Source: Vespula vulgaris | Lineage: Eukaryota > Arthropoda > Insecta > Hymenoptera > Vespidae | DNA: 64,000 bases | Reading direction: 5' to 3' | Assembly (NCBI RefSeq): GCF_905475345.1 | Contig: NC_066587.1 | Span: 1-64,000, forward strand | Shown: one piece after another, positions 1 through 12,320 of the stretch | How the letters are laid out: the number at the start of each line of letters is the position of its first letter | Numbering within the stretch: position 1 is the first letter of the stretch | Program-made: the position numbers and the translations under genes | Notes under the pieces: model-generated | The model's database searches: none | The model's input: only the letters and a program-made list of their open reading frames with translations | Told to the model about the DNA's origin: nothing

Positions 1-3000
1 AGACGCAACCCAGACGCAACCCAGACGCAACCCAGACGCAACCCAGACGCAACCCAGACGCAACCCAGACGCAACCCAGACGCAACCCAGACGCAACCCA
101 GACGCAACCCAGACGCAACCCAGACGCAACCCAGACGCAACCCAGACGCAACCCAGACGCAACCCAGACGCAACCCAGACGCAACCCAGACGCAACCCAG
201 ACGCAACCCAGACGCAACCCAGACGCAACCCAGACGCAACCCAGACGCAACCCAGACGCAACCCAGACGCAACCCAGACGCAACCCAGACGCAACCCAGA
301 CGCAACCCAGACGCAACCCAGACGCAACCCAGACGCAACCCAGACGCAACCCAGACGCAACCCAGACGCAACCCAGACGCAACCCAGACGCAACCCAGAC
401 GCAACCCAGACGCAACCCAGACGCAACCCAGACGCAACCCAGACGCAACCCAGACGCAACCCAGACGCAACCCAGACGCAACCCAGACGCAACCCAGACG
501 CAACCCAGACGCAACCCAGACGCAACCCAGACGCAACCCAGACGCAACCAGACGCAACCCAGACGCAACCCAGACGCAACCCAGACGCAACCCAGACGCA
601 ACCCAGACGCAACCCAGACGCAACCCAGACGCAACCCAGACGCAACCCAGACGCAACCCAGACGCAACCCAGACGCAACCCAGACGCAACCCAGACGCAA
701 CCCAGACGCAACCCAGACGCAACCCAGACGCAACCCAGACGCAACCCAGACGCAACCCAGACGCAACCCAGACGCAACCCAGACGCAACCCAGACGCAAC
801 CCAGACGCAACCCAGACGCAACCCAGACGCAACCCAGACGCAACCCAGACGCAACCCAGACGCAACCCAGACGCAACCCAGACGCAACCCAGACGCAACC
901 CAGACGCAACCCAGACGCAACCCAGACGCAACCCAGACGCAACCCAGACGCAACCCAGACGCAACCCAGACGCAACCCAGACGCAACCCAGACGCAACCC
1001 AGACGCAACCCAGACGCAACCCAGACGCAACCCAGACGCAACCCAGACGCAACCCAGACGCAACCCAGACGCAACCCAGACGCAACCCAGACGCAACCCA
1101 GACGCAACCCAGACGCAACCCAGACGCAACCCAGACGCAACCCAGACGCAACCCAGACGCAACCCAGACGCAACCCAGACGCAACCCAGACGCAACCCAG
1201 ACGCAACCCAGACGCAACCCAGACGCAACCCAGACGCAACCCAGACGCAACCCAGACGCAACCCAGACGCAACCCAGACGCAACCCAGACGCAACCCAGA
1301 CGCAACCCAGACGCAACCCAGACGCAACCCAGACGCAACCCAGACGCAACCCAGACGCAACCCAGACGCAACCCAGACGCAACCCAGACGCAACCCAGAC
1401 GCAACCCAGACGCAACCCAGACGCAACCCAGACGCAACCCAGACGCAACCCAGACGCAACCCAGACGCAACCCAGACGCAACCCAGACGCAACCCAGACG
1501 CAACCCAGACGCAACCCAGACGCAACCCAGACGCAACCCAGACGCAACCCAGACGCAACCCAGACGCAACCCAGACGCAACCCAGACGCAACCCAGACGC
1601 AACCCAGACGCAACCCAGACGCAACCCAGACGCAACCCAGACGCAACCCAGACGCAACCCAGACGCAACCCAGACGCAACCCAGACGCAACCCAGACGCA
1701 ACCCAGACGCAACCCAGACGCAACCCAGACGCAACCCAGACGCAACCCAGACGCAACCCAGACGCAACCCAGACGCAACCCAGACGCAACCCAGACGCAA
1801 CCCAGACGCAACCCAGACGCAACCCAGACGCAACCCAGACGCAACCCAGACGCAACCCAGACGCAACCCAGACGCAACCCAGACGCAACCCAGACGCAAC
1901 CCAGACGCAACCCAGACGCAACCCAGACGCAACCCAGACGCAACCCAGACGCAACCCAGACGCAACCCAGACGCAACCCAGACGCAACCCAGACGCAACC
2001 CAGACGCAACCCAGACGCAACCCAGACGCAACCCAGACGCAACCCAGACGCAACCCAGACGCAACCCAGACGCAACCCAGACGCAACCCAGACGCAACCC
2101 AGACGCAACCCAGACGCAACCCAGACGCAACCCAGACGCAACCCAGACGCAACCCAGACGCAACCCAGACGCAACCCAGACGCAACCCAGACGCAACCCA
2201 GACGCAACCCAGACGCAACCCAGACGCAACCCAGACGCAACCCAGACGCAACCCAGACGCAACCCAGACGCAACCCAGACGCAACCCAGACGCAACCCAG
2301 ACGCAACCCAGACGCAACCCAGACGCAACCCAGACGCAACCCAGACGCAACCCAGACGCAACCCAGACGCAACCCAGACGCAACCCAGACGCAACCCAGA
2401 CGCAACCCAGACGCAACCCAGACGCAACCCAGACGCAACCCAGACGCAACCCAGACGCAACCCAGACGCAACCCAGACGCAACCCAGACGCAACCCAGAC
2501 GCAACCCAGACGCAACCCAGACGCAACCCAGACGCAACCCAGACGCAACCCAGACGCAACCCAGACGCAACCCAGACGCAACCCAGACGCAACCCAGACG
2601 CAACCCAGACGCAACCCAGACGCAACCCAGACGCAACCCAGACGCAACCCAGACGCAACCCAGACGCAACCCAGACGCAACCCAGACGCAACCCAGACGC
2701 AACCCAGACGCAACCCAGACGCAACCCAGACGCAACCCAGACGCAACCCAGACGCAACCCAGACGCAACCCAGACGCAACCCAGACGCAACCCAGACGCA
2801 ACCCAGACGCAACCCAGACGCAACCCAGACGCAACCCAGACGCAACCCAGACGCAACCCAGACGCAACCCAGACGCAACCCAGACGCAACCCAGACGCAA
2901 CCCAGACGCAACCCAGACGCAACCCAGACGCAACCCAGACGCAACCCAGACGCAACCCAGACGCAACCCAGACGCAACCCAGACGCAACCCAGACGCAAC

Positions 3001-3959
3001 CCAGACGCAACCCAGACGCAACCCAGACGCAACCCAGACGCAACCCAGACGCAACCCAGACGCAACCCAGACGCAACCCAGACGCAACCCAGACGCAACC
3101 CAGACGCAACCCAGACGCAACCCAGACGCAACCCAGACGCAACCCAGACGCAACCCAGACGCAACCCAGACGCAACCCAGACGCAACCCAGACGCAACCC
3201 AGACGCAACCCAGACGCAACCCAGACGCAACCCAGACGCAACCCAGACGCAACCCAGACGCAACCCAGACGCAACCCAGACGCAACCCAGACGCAACCCA
3301 GACGCAACCCAGACGCAACCCAGACGCAACCCAGACGCAACCCAGACGCAACCCAGACGCAACCCAGACGCAACCCAGACGCAACCCAGACGCAACCCAG
3401 ACGCAACCCAGACGCAACCCAGACGCAACCCAGACGCAACCCAGACGCAACCCAGACGCAACCCAGACGCAACCCAGACGCAACCCAGACGCAACCCAGA
3501 CGCAACCCAGACGCAACCCAGACGCAACCCAGACGCAACCCAGACGCAACCCAGACGCAACCCAGACGCAACCCAGACGCAACCCAGACGCAACCCAGAC
3601 GCAACCCAGACGCAACCCAGACGCAACCCAGACGCAACCCAGACGCAACCCAGACGCAACCCAGACGCAACCCAGACGCAACCCAGACGCAACCCAGACG
3701 CAACCCAGACGCAACCCAGACGCAACCCAGACGCAACCCAGACGCAACCCAGACGCAACCCAGACGCAACCCAGACGCAACCCAGACGCAACCCAGACGC
3801 AACCCAGACGCAACCCAGACGCAACCCAGACGCAACCCAGACGCAACCCAGACGCAACCCAGACGCAACCCAGACGCAACCCAGACGCAACCCAGACGCA
3901 ACCCAGACGCAACCCAGACGCAACCCAGACGCAACCCAGACGCAACCCAGACGCAACCC
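1..3959. repeat. Telomere array, 11-bp unit AGACGCAACCC (G-strand TTGCGTCTGGG)
   Basis: The window starts inside an uninterrupted tandem array of an 11-bp unit. It holds 360 units minus one base; the only flaw I found is one 10-bp unit at about 540-549 that lacks a C. The C-rich strand reads 5'->3' from the window start inward, so the G-rich strand runs 3' toward position 1, as expected when telomerase extends a left chromosome end. Such homogeneity next to decayed copies is typical of active telomeres. The canonical insect motif is TTAGG. I recall that longer TT...GGG variants have been reported in Hymenoptera, but I cannot verify here which species carry this one. An internal satellite is the alternative, but polarity and position at the sequence end favour a telomere. 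Confidence 0.9.
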
Positions 3960-4512
3960 CGGACACAACCCCGGACACAACCTTCAGACACAACCTCGAA
4001 CACAACCTTCAGACACAACCCCGGACACAACCTTCAGACACAACCTTCAGACACAACCTCGGACACAACCTTCAGACACAACCTCGGACACAACCTTCAG
4101 ACACAACCTTCAGACGCAACCCCGGACACAACCTTCGGACGCAACTTTCGGACGCAACCTTCAGACGCAACCTCGGACACAACCTCCGGACGCAACCTTC
4201 GGACACAACCTTCAGACGCAACCTCAGACCCAACCTTCAGACACTACCTTCAGACACAACCTGCAGACACAACCTTAGACCCAACCTTCGGACGCAACCT
4301 TCGGACACAACCTTCAGACACAACCTGCAGACACAACCTTAGACCCAACCTTCGGACGCAACCTTCGGACACAACCTTCAGACCCAACCTCAGACCCAAC
4401 CTTCAGACACTACCTTCAGACACAACCTGCAGACACAACCTCAGACCCAACCTTCAAACACAACCTTCAGACACAACCTCAGACACAACCTCAGACACAA
4501 CCTTCAGACAAT
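3960..4512. repeat. Decayed telomeric repeats (telomere-subtelomere transition)
   Basis: Units are still recognisable as CAACC preceded by AGAC(A/G/C), but they are 11-13 bp long and vary, for example CCTTCAGACACAA, CCTCGGACACAA and CCTGCAGACACAA. Most carry ACACAACC where the terminal array has ACGCAACC, a CpG to CpA change. A segment of about 64 bp is itself duplicated in tandem (near 4247-4310 and 4311-4374). This looks like old telomeric sequence no longer renewed by telomerase and ageing by point mutation and unequal exchange. Confidence 0.85.
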
Positions 4513-4700
4513 ACTTTTTCTACAACTTTTACAGAATTTTCTCACAAGTTTTACGCACCTTTTACGTAAGTCTCACACAACTTTTACACACATTTTGGAC
4601 ATCTCACACAACTTTTGCACAACTCTCATACAGTTCTTATACGTCTCTTTTACAATCTTTCCACAGCTTATGCCGCATAATTTAACATGAAACAGAAGGA
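4513..4700. repeat. Degenerate short TCTCACACAACTTTTAC-like repeats
   Basis: Several loose copies of a pyrimidine-rich phrase (TCTCACACAACTTTT and variants) follow directly on the decayed telomeric units. They may be still more diverged derivatives of that array or an unrelated minor repeat. There is no coding potential. Confidence 0.45.
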
Positions 4701-4909
4701 AGTCTGATAGAATACTGAACGCAAATCAGACGTACTGCAGGCGGAATGTCATCGAAGCTCAGTCGTGTCTCTTATTCAATAAAGACGCAAGCTTGATGTA
4801 ACCGTTTTCTTTTTAGACGATTATTCAAAGGCGTCGTATAAATGATCAATCACAAACATTCAAATTCTGATGTCTACTTATAGTTTCTCCTCTGTTTAAT
4901 ATTATATAA

Positions 4910-5035
4910 TAAAATCACACAAATATCATGCAATAAAATTAGACAAATAGTATATATTAAAATGAGACAAATATTATACAATAAAATCAGGCAAATAGTA
5001 TACAATAAAATGAAACAAATATTATACACTAAAAT
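4910..5035. repeat. 24-bp tandem repeat, about 5 copies
   Basis: Five successive units of 24 bp begin TAAAAT and end in ACAA-like bases (starts at 4910, 4934, 4958, 4982 and 5006). Each carries a CAAATA(G/T)TATAC core. A short open frame crosses this stretch but only translates the repeat. Confidence 0.8.
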
Positions 5036-5159
5036 CAGTCTGAGAGTGATTACACGGAAATTACGGAGGCCTGCTACCTGTTTTAGAAAATGGCCGGTAG
5101 AGGCACTCTACGCTCTCATTCGTACGTACACACTTACGTTCACACCCATACGGCGGTAC

Positions 5160-8100
5160 CCCTGGGATTATGCAAATATGTTGTCATTTATCGATTCTAC
5201 GTAATATTTAGAAAAATAAGCTGGGCATTACAGATAAACAGGAAAAACCAATCGATTACCTAAGAGAGAGGAACATAAGAAAAATAATTACTTCATATCA
5301 CTGGATGGTTTTTATGCGATTACTGTGGAATTACGTCGAACCACTGTAAACCACCATAATACGTACTAGAATTTTTGCAAAATTTGTAAGGGTTACATAG
5401 AAACGAGCTTTATGGAAATGCTGGTGGTTACGCCGATTTTTCGATAATAACGCAAACGCCCCACGGACTATGCTAATTGCTGTTTATTAAATAACTACGT
5501 TAATATCTAGGATTAGTAAGTTGGTGGATGAAGATACCGTGGAAATTACACGGACATCTAGGAATTATGCAAAATCGACAAGCATTTTGACAAGCGTTAG
5601 GTAAAAACAAATTTATTCGCTTATGCAGACACTATGACGTTACGCCTGACGCTCGGAGGCCACCTAAATACGTTCTGGGATTGACGACAAATCTACGAGA
5701 ATATACAGAAATGCTGCACTTTATGAAGACGCTGGTCGTTACTTGATTCGTAAGAAATAACGAATATGCCCCTGGGATTATGCAACAATGTTGTCGTTTA
5801 AGTAACCTCTCTAGAATCTAGGGAAATAAGATGGGTACTACGGATAACCTAGAAATTACGTCGGTATATTAGTAATTATTGAAGACAGATATTACATAAG
5901 AATAAAAAATAAAGCACAAATACTTACTTCAAATCGCCAGTCGGATAAGCCAAAATCTGTAAGGGTTACCCAGAAACGATGAGCTTTATAAAGATGCTGG
6001 TAGTTCGTATAGTCTACGTAAATAATGCAACCGCCTCAGGGACTATTCAAAAATGCTATCGACTAAATAACCTCGTTAATATCTAGAATTAATAAGCTGA
6101 TCGTTACAGATATCCTGGAAATTACACGGTCATCTAGGAGTTAGGAAAAATCGACATCCATTACGGAAAAACAATATACTTGAGCGAAATCACGAGATGG
6201 TTATGCGGAAAAAAATGAGATTACGGAGAAAGCTCGGAGGACAAAAATATCGTTTAAGTAACCTCGCTAGTATCTAAGAAAATAACCTGGGTATTGCTGA
6301 TAAACCTAGGAACTACGTCGGTACGTTAGGAATTATTGAAAAACCGAGGGATTACCTAAAAAGAAAACGGACAAATACTTCTAATCACCGGATGGTAAAG
6401 CGAAGACAGTGGGGTTATGTCCCACGCTGTAGATTGCGTACTTAGATTTTTGTAAAATCTGTAGGTTACGCAGAAATGCCGGACTTTATGAAAATGCTAG
6501 TAGTTACGCAAATTCGTCGGATATAACGAGTGCCCCGCGGATTATGCAAAAAAAAAAAATGCAGTCGATAAAATAACCTCGGTAATATCTTCGATAAATA
6601 AGCCGACAGTTGTAAATACACGGGAACTACACGGTCATCGACGAGTTATCGAAAACCGACAGGAATTTACACAAGTATTACGTACAAAGGCAAGTACTTA
6701 CGCGAAATCACAGGGTGGTAATGCGGAAAGAATCAGATTACGCCGCATTCTCGGAGGCTACCTAATACGCCCTATTACCGACGCCAAATCTACAAGGATT
6801 ACACAGAAACGCTGCATTTCCTGAAAACCCTAGTATTTACGCAGATTCGTCGGAAATAACGCGAGTGCCCCACAGATTATGCAAAAAAAAATGCAGTCGA
6901 TCATATAACCTCGGTAATATCTTCGATTAATAAGCCGACAGTTGTAAATACACGGGAACTACACGGTCATCCACGAGTTATCGAAAACCGACAGGAATTT
7001 ACACAAGTATTACGTATAAATGCAAGTACTTACGCGAAATCACAGGGTGGTAACGCGGAAACAATCGGATTACGCCGCATTCTCGGAGGCTACCTAATAC
7101 GCCCTATTACCGACGCCAAATCTACAAGGATTACACAGAAACGCTGCATTTCCTGAAAACCCTAGTATTTACGTAGATTCTTCGGAAATAACGCGAGTGC
7201 CCCACAGATTATGCAAAATAAATGCAGTCGATCATATAACCTCGGTAATATCTTCGATTAATAAGCTGATAGTTGCAGATACACATGAAAGTACACGGTC
7301 ATCTACGAGTAAAACCCTAGTATTTACGCAGATTCGTCGGATCTAACGAGTGCCCCACGAATTATAAAAAAAAAGGAAAAAAGAAAAAATGCTGTCGTTT
7401 CAATAACCTAGCTAGTATCTACGAAAATAAGCTGCTTAGAGTATTCTACGAATAACGCAGCTGTTAAGAATGTCAAAAAGAAAAACCTCCGACAAGCATT
7501 ATGAAAAAAGAAAAAAGAAGTACTTTCGACAAATCTCGGGATCGTTATGTAAAAATACGTTACGCTACGTTACACTAGGGCTTTCAAATCGTGCAAAGGT
7601 TTCGCAAAATCGCTTGGCGTTGTAAAGAAGTTGGACATTGCAACGATTCATCGGAAGTACCCCTGGGACTATGCAAATATTCTGTCGGGTAAGTAACCCA
7701 TCTAGTATCATGGAAAATAAGCTAGGGCTCTAAATACCCTCCAAATTACGATATACGCGAAGAATTACGCGACGAATAGAGATCACGTTAAAAAAAAAAT
7801 ACGGTCGATAACTAAGTGATAATGTGGAAACGTTAGAGTTAAGTAGACACGCTAAAATGAAGCTAAATACACGCCACGGTTTACACAGAGACGTTAGGCT
7901 ATATAATAACGCGGATTCTTCGGATAAAACGAAAATATCCCGAACTATGAAAAAAAAATGCCGCAGTTTAAATAACTTCGCTGGTATCTAGGAAAATGAG
8001 CTGCGGGTTGCAGATACTATGCAATTTACGCAACACGCGTAGAATTACGGAACGAACATAAAGGCAGTAAGTGAGAAAAATACTTACTGCAAATCGTTGG

Positions 8101-8640
8101 GTCGCATCTGGATTACACCGAAGTTAGACCACAGAAGTTCAGCTGAATACACGCAAAGGTTTACACAAAATCTGTAAGGATTATATAGATACGGTGGGCT
8201 TCATACAAAAAAAAAAACTACTGATTACGCGCATTCGTTCAAAACGACGCAATGCCCTCAACATTATGCAAAAAAAATACCATCGCTTCAGTAATCTCGA
8301 TAGTATGTAGGTGAATAAATAACTCCGAGGTTGCAGATAACCTGAAAAAGACAAAACTCTGGGTGTCCACGTTGGACGTTGCGAAAAATCGACAGGACTT
8401 ACGTGTAAAAAAAAACCCATACCTTGCCAAATGGATACTTACGCCGAACCACGTAGTGGGCGAAATCGCTGGGTTGCGTCTGGCAGAGCCAGAGAATTTA
8501 CCTAAATAAGGGTTAGGGGTTTACGCAATATTTCTAAGGGTTACGCCAATCTGTTCGGAATTACGCAACACGCTTAATTACGCACGAATGGATTCACGGT
8601 AGTTGAAACGCTCTACCATGCCCTAAAATTTCCGGTACAC
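5160..8640. repeat. Subtelomeric satellite, ~330-bp diverged units, roughly 11 copies
   Basis: A landmark phrase, GCCCC(A/T)...GATTATGCAAA followed by a TAACCTCG...TATCT block, recurs about every 270-335 bp, near 5160, 5457, 5765, 6031, 6530, 6867, 7198, 7350, 7660, 7938 and 8252. The best pair, starting near 6530 and 6867, is close to identical over some 330 bp; others are strongly diverged or truncated. Units are rich in CAGAAACGCTG and TTACGCA phrases, the first of which resembles the 20-bp minisatellite further in. No convincing ORF or transposase signature is visible. Confidence 0.75.
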
Positions 8641-8689
8641 GCGTTGGACCGCGTTGAACCGCGCTAAACCTAGATCATTTTTATTTTTT

Positions 8690-9640
8690 GTCGTTTTACA
8701 ATCATTTAAGCAATGTACGCTACATATGTACGCTCGGTAGTATCAAACTAATATTTACAGAATACAACCCCGCCGCTCAAGCTTTATACCGCTCGTAGTA
8801 CGTAGAAAATAATTTTAATCGAACGTTTCGCAGAACAGAAATCTGCTTACATACTGCCTTCCTTTTTTTCGACGCTTTCTTATTACAATGATAAAAATAA
8901 TATTTTTTCTTTTTTAGTATATGAGCATTTCAATTATTCGCGAAGCTGGGGTCACGCGATATCCTAAGAATTGTCTAAAAAGATGTTTGTTGTTACGGAT
9001 AAATACTGGACGACGGTTTTCGATACGCCCAACGGTGGTCTAAAATTCTCTTAATGCATCAAATTTATGTATGCTTTCTATCACTTTACAATTATTTAAA
9101 CAATTTTACAATATACGTTTGTTCGGTATAAAATTATAATTAAACGATAATTCTCTCAACGCATCAGAATTTATGTATACTTTCTATTAGTTTAACTAAT
9201 TATTTGAACATTCTATACTATACGTTTACTCGAGTTAAAATTATATTTAAATATTTTTCTCAACGCACCATTGTTTATATACGCTTCTTATCACTATACA
9301 ATTATTTAAACGGTTTACAATATACGTTTGTTCGATATAAAATTATACTTAAATAATAGTTTTCTTAACGCACCCAAGTTTATGTATGCTTTCTATCACT
9401 TTACAATTATTTAAAGAATCTATAATATACGATTGGTCGATATAAAATAAGATTTAAACAATAATACAACCGCTTAAACGTTGCACCGCACGTAATATCT
9501 TGTGAAGTATAAAACAATTTTATGTTAACCTTCCGGAAAGAAAAAATCAACTGATGTACTACCTTCCAATTGAAGTTTCATTTTTTCAACGCTCTATAAA
9601 CTCCAACAATATTATAACAATGATTCTAACAAATTTGTTT
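8690..9640. repeat. ~105-bp tandem repeat with a diverged ~700-bp flanking duplication
   Basis: Four tandem units of about 105 bp run from 9053 to 9460. Each begins near AACGCA(T/C)C, then TTTATGTATGCTTTCT, then ACAATTATTTAAA and a TATACG(T/A)TTG(T/G)TCG phrase. A fifth, more diverged copy sits at about 8690-8760. The stretch after it (8760-8905) also resembles the stretch after the array (9465-9630), so a larger unit was duplicated. Noncoding. Confidence 0.65.
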
Positions 9641-9774
9641 CTATCTTGTAATTTTTCGTAAAACATCGCAATTATGCGCAAGACTAAAGCAGGGGAATCG
9701 TTTGAAATGCTGGTGGTTACGCAAAACGCTGAGAATTGAACAGAATACGACGTTAGGGATTGCGCAGGTACGCT

Positions 9775-10480
9775 GAGGGTGTCGCAGAAACGCTCAGGGT
9801 ATCATGCAAGATCGCTTAGGGTATCCAAGGTACGCTCAAGGTAGTGTCGCAGAAACGCTCGGGATGTCGCAGAAACGCTCGGGATGTCGCAGAAACGCTC
9901 GGGGTGTCGCAGAAACGCTCGGGGTGTCGCAGAAACGCTCGGGGTGTCGCAGAAACGCTCGGGGTGTCGCAGAAACGCTCGGGGTGTCGCAGAAACGCTC
10001 GGGGTGTCGCAGAAACGCTCGGGGTGTCGCAGAAACGCTCGGGGTGTCGCAGAAACGCTCGGGGTGTCGCAGAAACGCTCGGGGTGTCGCAGAAACGCTC
10101 GGGGTGTCGCAGAAACGCTCGGGGTGTCGCAGAAACGCTCGGGGTGTCGCAGAAACGCTCGGGGTGTCGCAGAAACGCTCGGGGTGTCGCAGAAACCCTC
10201 AGGGTGTCGCAGAAACCCTCAGGGTGTCGCAGAAACGCTCGGGGTATCGCAGAAACGCTCAGGGTATCGCAGAAACGCTCAGGGTATCGCAGAAACGCTC
10301 AGGGTATCGCAGAAACGCTTAGGGTATCGCAGAAACGCTCAGGGTATCGCAGAAACGCTCAGGGTGTCGCAGAAACGCTCAGGGTGTCGCAGAAACGCTC
10401 AGGGTGTCGCAGAAACGCTTAGGGTATCGCAGGATCGCTTAGGGTGTCACGCAGAAACGCTTAGGGGTGCGCAATATCGC
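9775..10480. repeat. 20-bp minisatellite GGGGTGTCGCAGAAACGCTC
   Basis: Thirty head-to-tail 20-bp units occupy 9841-10440 with degenerate copies on both sides. The left part (about 9900-10190) is nearly identical, while the right part shifts to AGGGTATCGCAGAAACGCTC. The period is not a multiple of three and the unit has no stop on this strand, so all three forward frames stay open and read the same 20-residue cycle. The resulting ORFs of up to 211 codons are artefacts of the repeat. Confidence 0.95.
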
Positions 10481-10499
10481 CGAGAATTACGTAGAACGT

Positions 10500-11060
10500 T
10501 GGAGCTTAAGCAGATTTAAAGAAGCAATACGCACGAAGGAGAGGCGAGTCTTCTTTCGGTTCGGTAAAATGAAGGAAGCGTTGTTTTCCTGCTGATTTTA
10601 ATCCAATGGAAGATTCTTCAAGATTCCATCCTTCGTTATTGCTTCCATCGCATCTTCCTGGCTCCTTTCCTTTCCTTTCTCATCTTCATATTCATGATAG
10701 ATCCTAGAGGAAGGAGGCTTTCCTATTTTAGGAAAATAATAAAAATGCAGTATTGAAACCTATAATAAAGTACATGGCGATAAAAAATACTAAAATATCA
10801 TTAAACAATGCTAACCATGAGTCGCAATTTTACAAAGACCATTTCCAACTAGAGCGTTGAATTGTTCTTTTATCCGTATCCAAACAGTAGAACGAAATTA
10901 CAACATAGGCTTCCTAAAAGAAAAAAAAAAAAAAAAAAAAAATTAACAAAGTTAATAAAAATAGTGTTATAATAAAAATATCAAAATGTTAAGTATTCCT
11001 CATCAGACAAGAGAATAGAGAACCATCTTGCTCTAACGAGCGTGATACTTAGGAACTGCT
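10500..11060. other. Gene-free subtelomeric spacer with an inverted repeat
   Basis: GAAGCAATACGCACGAAGG at about 10520 matches, in inverted orientation and with a small gap, the CCTTCGTTATTGCTTCC segment near 10635. This gives a ~130-bp inverted-repeat pair that could be a small MITE-like relic. A poly-A run of about 20 lies at 10921-10942. No gene is recognisable. Confidence 0.45.
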
Positions 11061-12239
11061 ATCCGGGAATCCACGACCCAATTAACACATATATTTCGAT
11101 TTAAACAGTGTTCGTTCTGTCGTATACTATCGACGAAAAGCCTATCGTTTCTATTTCGCAGCGATATTTCAAGAGAGACCATATGATTCGTTGAAATAGT
11201 GTTATTTAAGACGCGTTCGCTTAAATAGATTTTTTCATCGATTAAAGGAATGAAGTTACGATAACGTTATCCAACTTGAATAAACTTTGAATTATCAGCT
11301 ACTCGATGTATATTAAATGAAAAATGTAATCGGAAGAAAAATATACTCGGATGTAAAAGTATCGTTAACAGAACACTGTTTAATCGAAGAATGAATGTGT
11401 AAACAGATGTCAATTCTGTTCGACTGTAACTAAATTCACCATGCTTATTTCAAGGAACACGGGCCACGATGCATTGTTAACAATAACGGACGAAATCGCA
11501 ATGCCTATAACCTGAAAAAATAAATGTAGAATTAGCTAAACGTTATCGTAAAGGGTAACGTGAAAATAAATAATAATATATGTCAACTATTGCTTATCAG
11601 TTGTCGTCCTGTGTCCAATACCATTGCTTATCATAGATAAGTAAAACTGATGACGAAAATTTTGAACTTTATACTTCTTTCTTTCTATCATCGAAAATAA
11701 TGATTCCTTAGCTGGTTGTTAGATCAAGGAACGCTTCCTTCCACGATTTAAGTAGCGTTCGTACTGTCAAGATGTCAATTCTGTTCGAATGTAACTAAAT
11801 TCATCTTGCTTATTTTTAAGAAAACTAGCCACGATGTAATGTCAACAATAACGAAAGAAATCACGTCTACATCCTGAAAAAGTAGATATAGAATTAAGTA
11901 AACGTTCTCGAAAATATTATAGTGACAATAAATAACTATTTTTTTCAACTAACGCTTACCAGTCGTTGTTGTGTGTCGAACACCATTTATTATTGTAAAT
12001 AAGTAAAATTGATGACGAAAATCTGGACGTCCTACCTCTTCCATTCTATAATTGAAAGTAACGATGACTTAGATGGTTATGTTACGTTAAGGAACGTAGT
12101 AAAATATGTTATATTTCGTAATTGAGCGTGATCGATGTTAATAAATTTACCAGCGAAAATTGTTTTCGATATTCTAGCGGTATATAACATAGGAGTGTAC
12201 GTTAAATAAAATATTCTAATTACCTGCAATCAACGAGGA

Positions 12240-12320
12240 TTCTGAGGCAGTAAGGGGGCTGTGGACCGCCGCGCTTGCGCATTACGTCACCTTTGCAATG
12301 GCTTCCCCACGTGCTTGTAA
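12240..12320. promoter_or_regulatory. CpG-rich conserved core, copy 1
   Basis: First copy of the conserved core in the subtelomeric unit. It contains the CRE-like palindrome TTACGTCA at 12282-12289 and a perfect E-box CACGTG at 12308-12313, separated by a GCAATGGCTTCCC segment. This copy has GCAAT rather than CCAAT. A regulatory role is inferred only from motif content. Confidence 0.4.

Noticed and set aside
1..10480. Possible CRISPR array, from regular short repeats
   Set aside because: Repeats are contiguous tandem units without unique spacers, in an animal genome.
9804..10519. Three overlapping ORFs of 172-211 codons on plus
   Set aside because: They are the same 20-bp repeat read in three frames; frame openness follows from the period, and the peptide resembles no known family.
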